NCBI RefSeq assembly: GCF_020858115.1
Contig: NZ_JACYMM010000003.1
Span: 434,001-498,000 of the forward strand
Direction: 5' to 3'
Source of the DNA: Janthinobacterium sp. FW305-129
GTDB lineage: Bacteria; Pseudomonadota; Gammaproteobacteria; Burkholderiales; Burkholderiaceae_D
DNA: 64,000 nt
Made by a program: the position numbers and the translations under genes. The notes beneath the pieces were generated by a model. That model did no database searches. It had not been told where the DNA came from and worked only from the letters and a program-made list of their open reading frames with translations. How positions within the stretch are numbered: position 1 is the first letter of the stretch; each line of letters starts with the position of its first letter. Below are positions 63,404 to 64,000 of the stretch, one piece after another.

Positions 63404-64000
63404 ATGCACCTAGTACCATTTCGCTACCTGACCTTCATTGCGACGGCAGCCATCTTTGTCCTGTCCCTGTTTTACTACGATCACTACTGGCTGCCCGTGC
63501 TGGCCGGTGCCCTGACCCTGGTCGGCATCAGCGACCTGCTGCAAACGAAGCGCGCCCTGCGCCGCAATTACCCCATCCTCGCCCATTTCCGCTTCTTTTT
63601 TGAGAGCATCCGCCCCGAAATCCGCCAGTATTTTCTGGAAAGCGACAGCGAGGCGACGCCGTTTTCGCGCAGCCAGCGCAGCATCGTCTACCAGCGCGCC
63701 AAGGAGCAGACGGACAAGCGCCCGTTCGGCACCCAGCTCGACGTGTACCAGGCCGGCTACGAATGGATCAACCATTCCATCGCCCCCGCCAAGGTCACGG
63801 GACACGACTTCCGCATCGAGATCGGCAACCACCCGGACTGCCCGCGCCATAAACCGTATTCGGCCAGCGTCTTCAATATCTCGGCGATGAGCTTTGGCGC
63901 CCTGTCCGCCAACGCCATCCTGGCCCTGAACGGCGGCGCGCGCAGCGGCGGCTTCATGCACGATACGGGCGAAGGCAGCATCAGCCCCTACCACCGCGAA
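63404..64000 (+). CDS. FMN-binding glutamate synthase family protein, partial (3' end outside window)
   Basis: The first 199 codons are visible from ATG 63404 and the frame stays open to the window edge. It begins with two hydrophobic helices (about 6-22 and 28-44), then a soluble part with VYQAGYEWINHSIAP, FRIEIGN, the metal-free PYSASVFNISAMSFGALS and GARSGGFMHDTGEGSIS, which match the FMN/2-oxoglutarate-binding domain of glutamate synthase (GltB). These stand-alone membrane-linked members are common in proteobacteria, and their reaction is not established. GGAG lies about 8 nt before the ATG. Confidence 0.88.
   Translation, partial: MHLVPFRYLTFIATAAIFVLSLFYYDHYWLPVLAGALTLVGISDLLQTKRALRRNYPILAHFRFFFESIRPEIRQYFLESDSEATPFSRSQRSIVYQRAKEQTDKRPFGTQLDVYQAGYEWINHSIAPAKVTGHDFRIEIGNHPDCPRHKPYSASVFNISAMSFGALSANAILALNGGARSGGFMHDTGEGSISPYHRE

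Overview
The window is ordinary, high-GC, tightly packed chromosome of a betaproteobacterium. The best fit is Burkholderiales, family Oxalobacteraceae (Janthinobacterium, Duganella or Massilia type). This rests on protein character and gene order: holA-lptE-leuS, lptD-surA-pdxA-rsmA, amgK-murU beside lptD, a divergent bamE/fur pair, and a transhydrogenase with a split alpha subunit. I assigned it by recognition, not by a search. I see no rRNA, tRNA, CRISPR array, insertion sequence, prophage or plasmid function. Most of the very long open frames opposite real genes are codon-bias shadows.

Layout. 1-309 is an AT-richer edge with no confident gene. 310-7166 (minus) holds a DUF4197 protein and a three-gene signalling operon: an HDOD-GAF histidine kinase, a REC-PAS-GGDEF-EAL regulator, and a protein of 13 SEL1 repeats. 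7358-16742 (minus) carries a Bcr/CflA exporter, a THUMP RNA methyltransferase, hemJ with a DsbA-like isomerase, then proA, holA, lptE and leuS. 16917-21617 has an AraC regulator, a VOC protein, and a LysR regulator divergent from glutaryl-CoA dehydrogenase and a CoA-transferase. 21671-26027 has a barstar homologue, dapB, bamE, fur, hrcA and a HAD hydrolase. 26246-27640 holds two tandem paralogous lipoproteins and a possible small RNA.

27650-34701 is a valine/isobutyrate degradation operon (mmsA, acyl-CoA dehydrogenase, two crotonase-fold enzymes, mmsB). It diverges from a ScfR-type regulator across a palindrome-rich control region. 34703-42787 is a probable nucleoside uptake and salvage operon: porin, PotABCD-type ABC importer, nucleoside hydrolase and adenosine deaminase, with a divergent LysR regulator. 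42802-51720 covers envelope biogenesis and cell-wall recycling (rsmA, pdxA, surA, lptD, amgK, murU) and an aminopeptidase P. 51730-57797 has a UbiH-type monooxygenase, a PAS-GGDEF cyclase, the transhydrogenase operon and a NUDIX hydrolase. 57830-64000 has mnmA, a receiver-only protein lacking its phosphoacceptor, a 5'-3' exonuclease, a 120-nt inverted-repeat element, a glutathione S-transferase, a DUF898 membrane protein with an M48 peptidase, and the start of an FMN-binding glutamate-synthase-family protein cut by the window end.

No unmistakable new defence or mobile system is present. The least explained items are the HDOD kinase/c-di-GMP/SEL1 operon, the proposed nucleoside importer, the paired repeat lipoproteins, the possible CU-rich small RNA at about 27556-27638, and the inverted-repeat element at 60278-60397.
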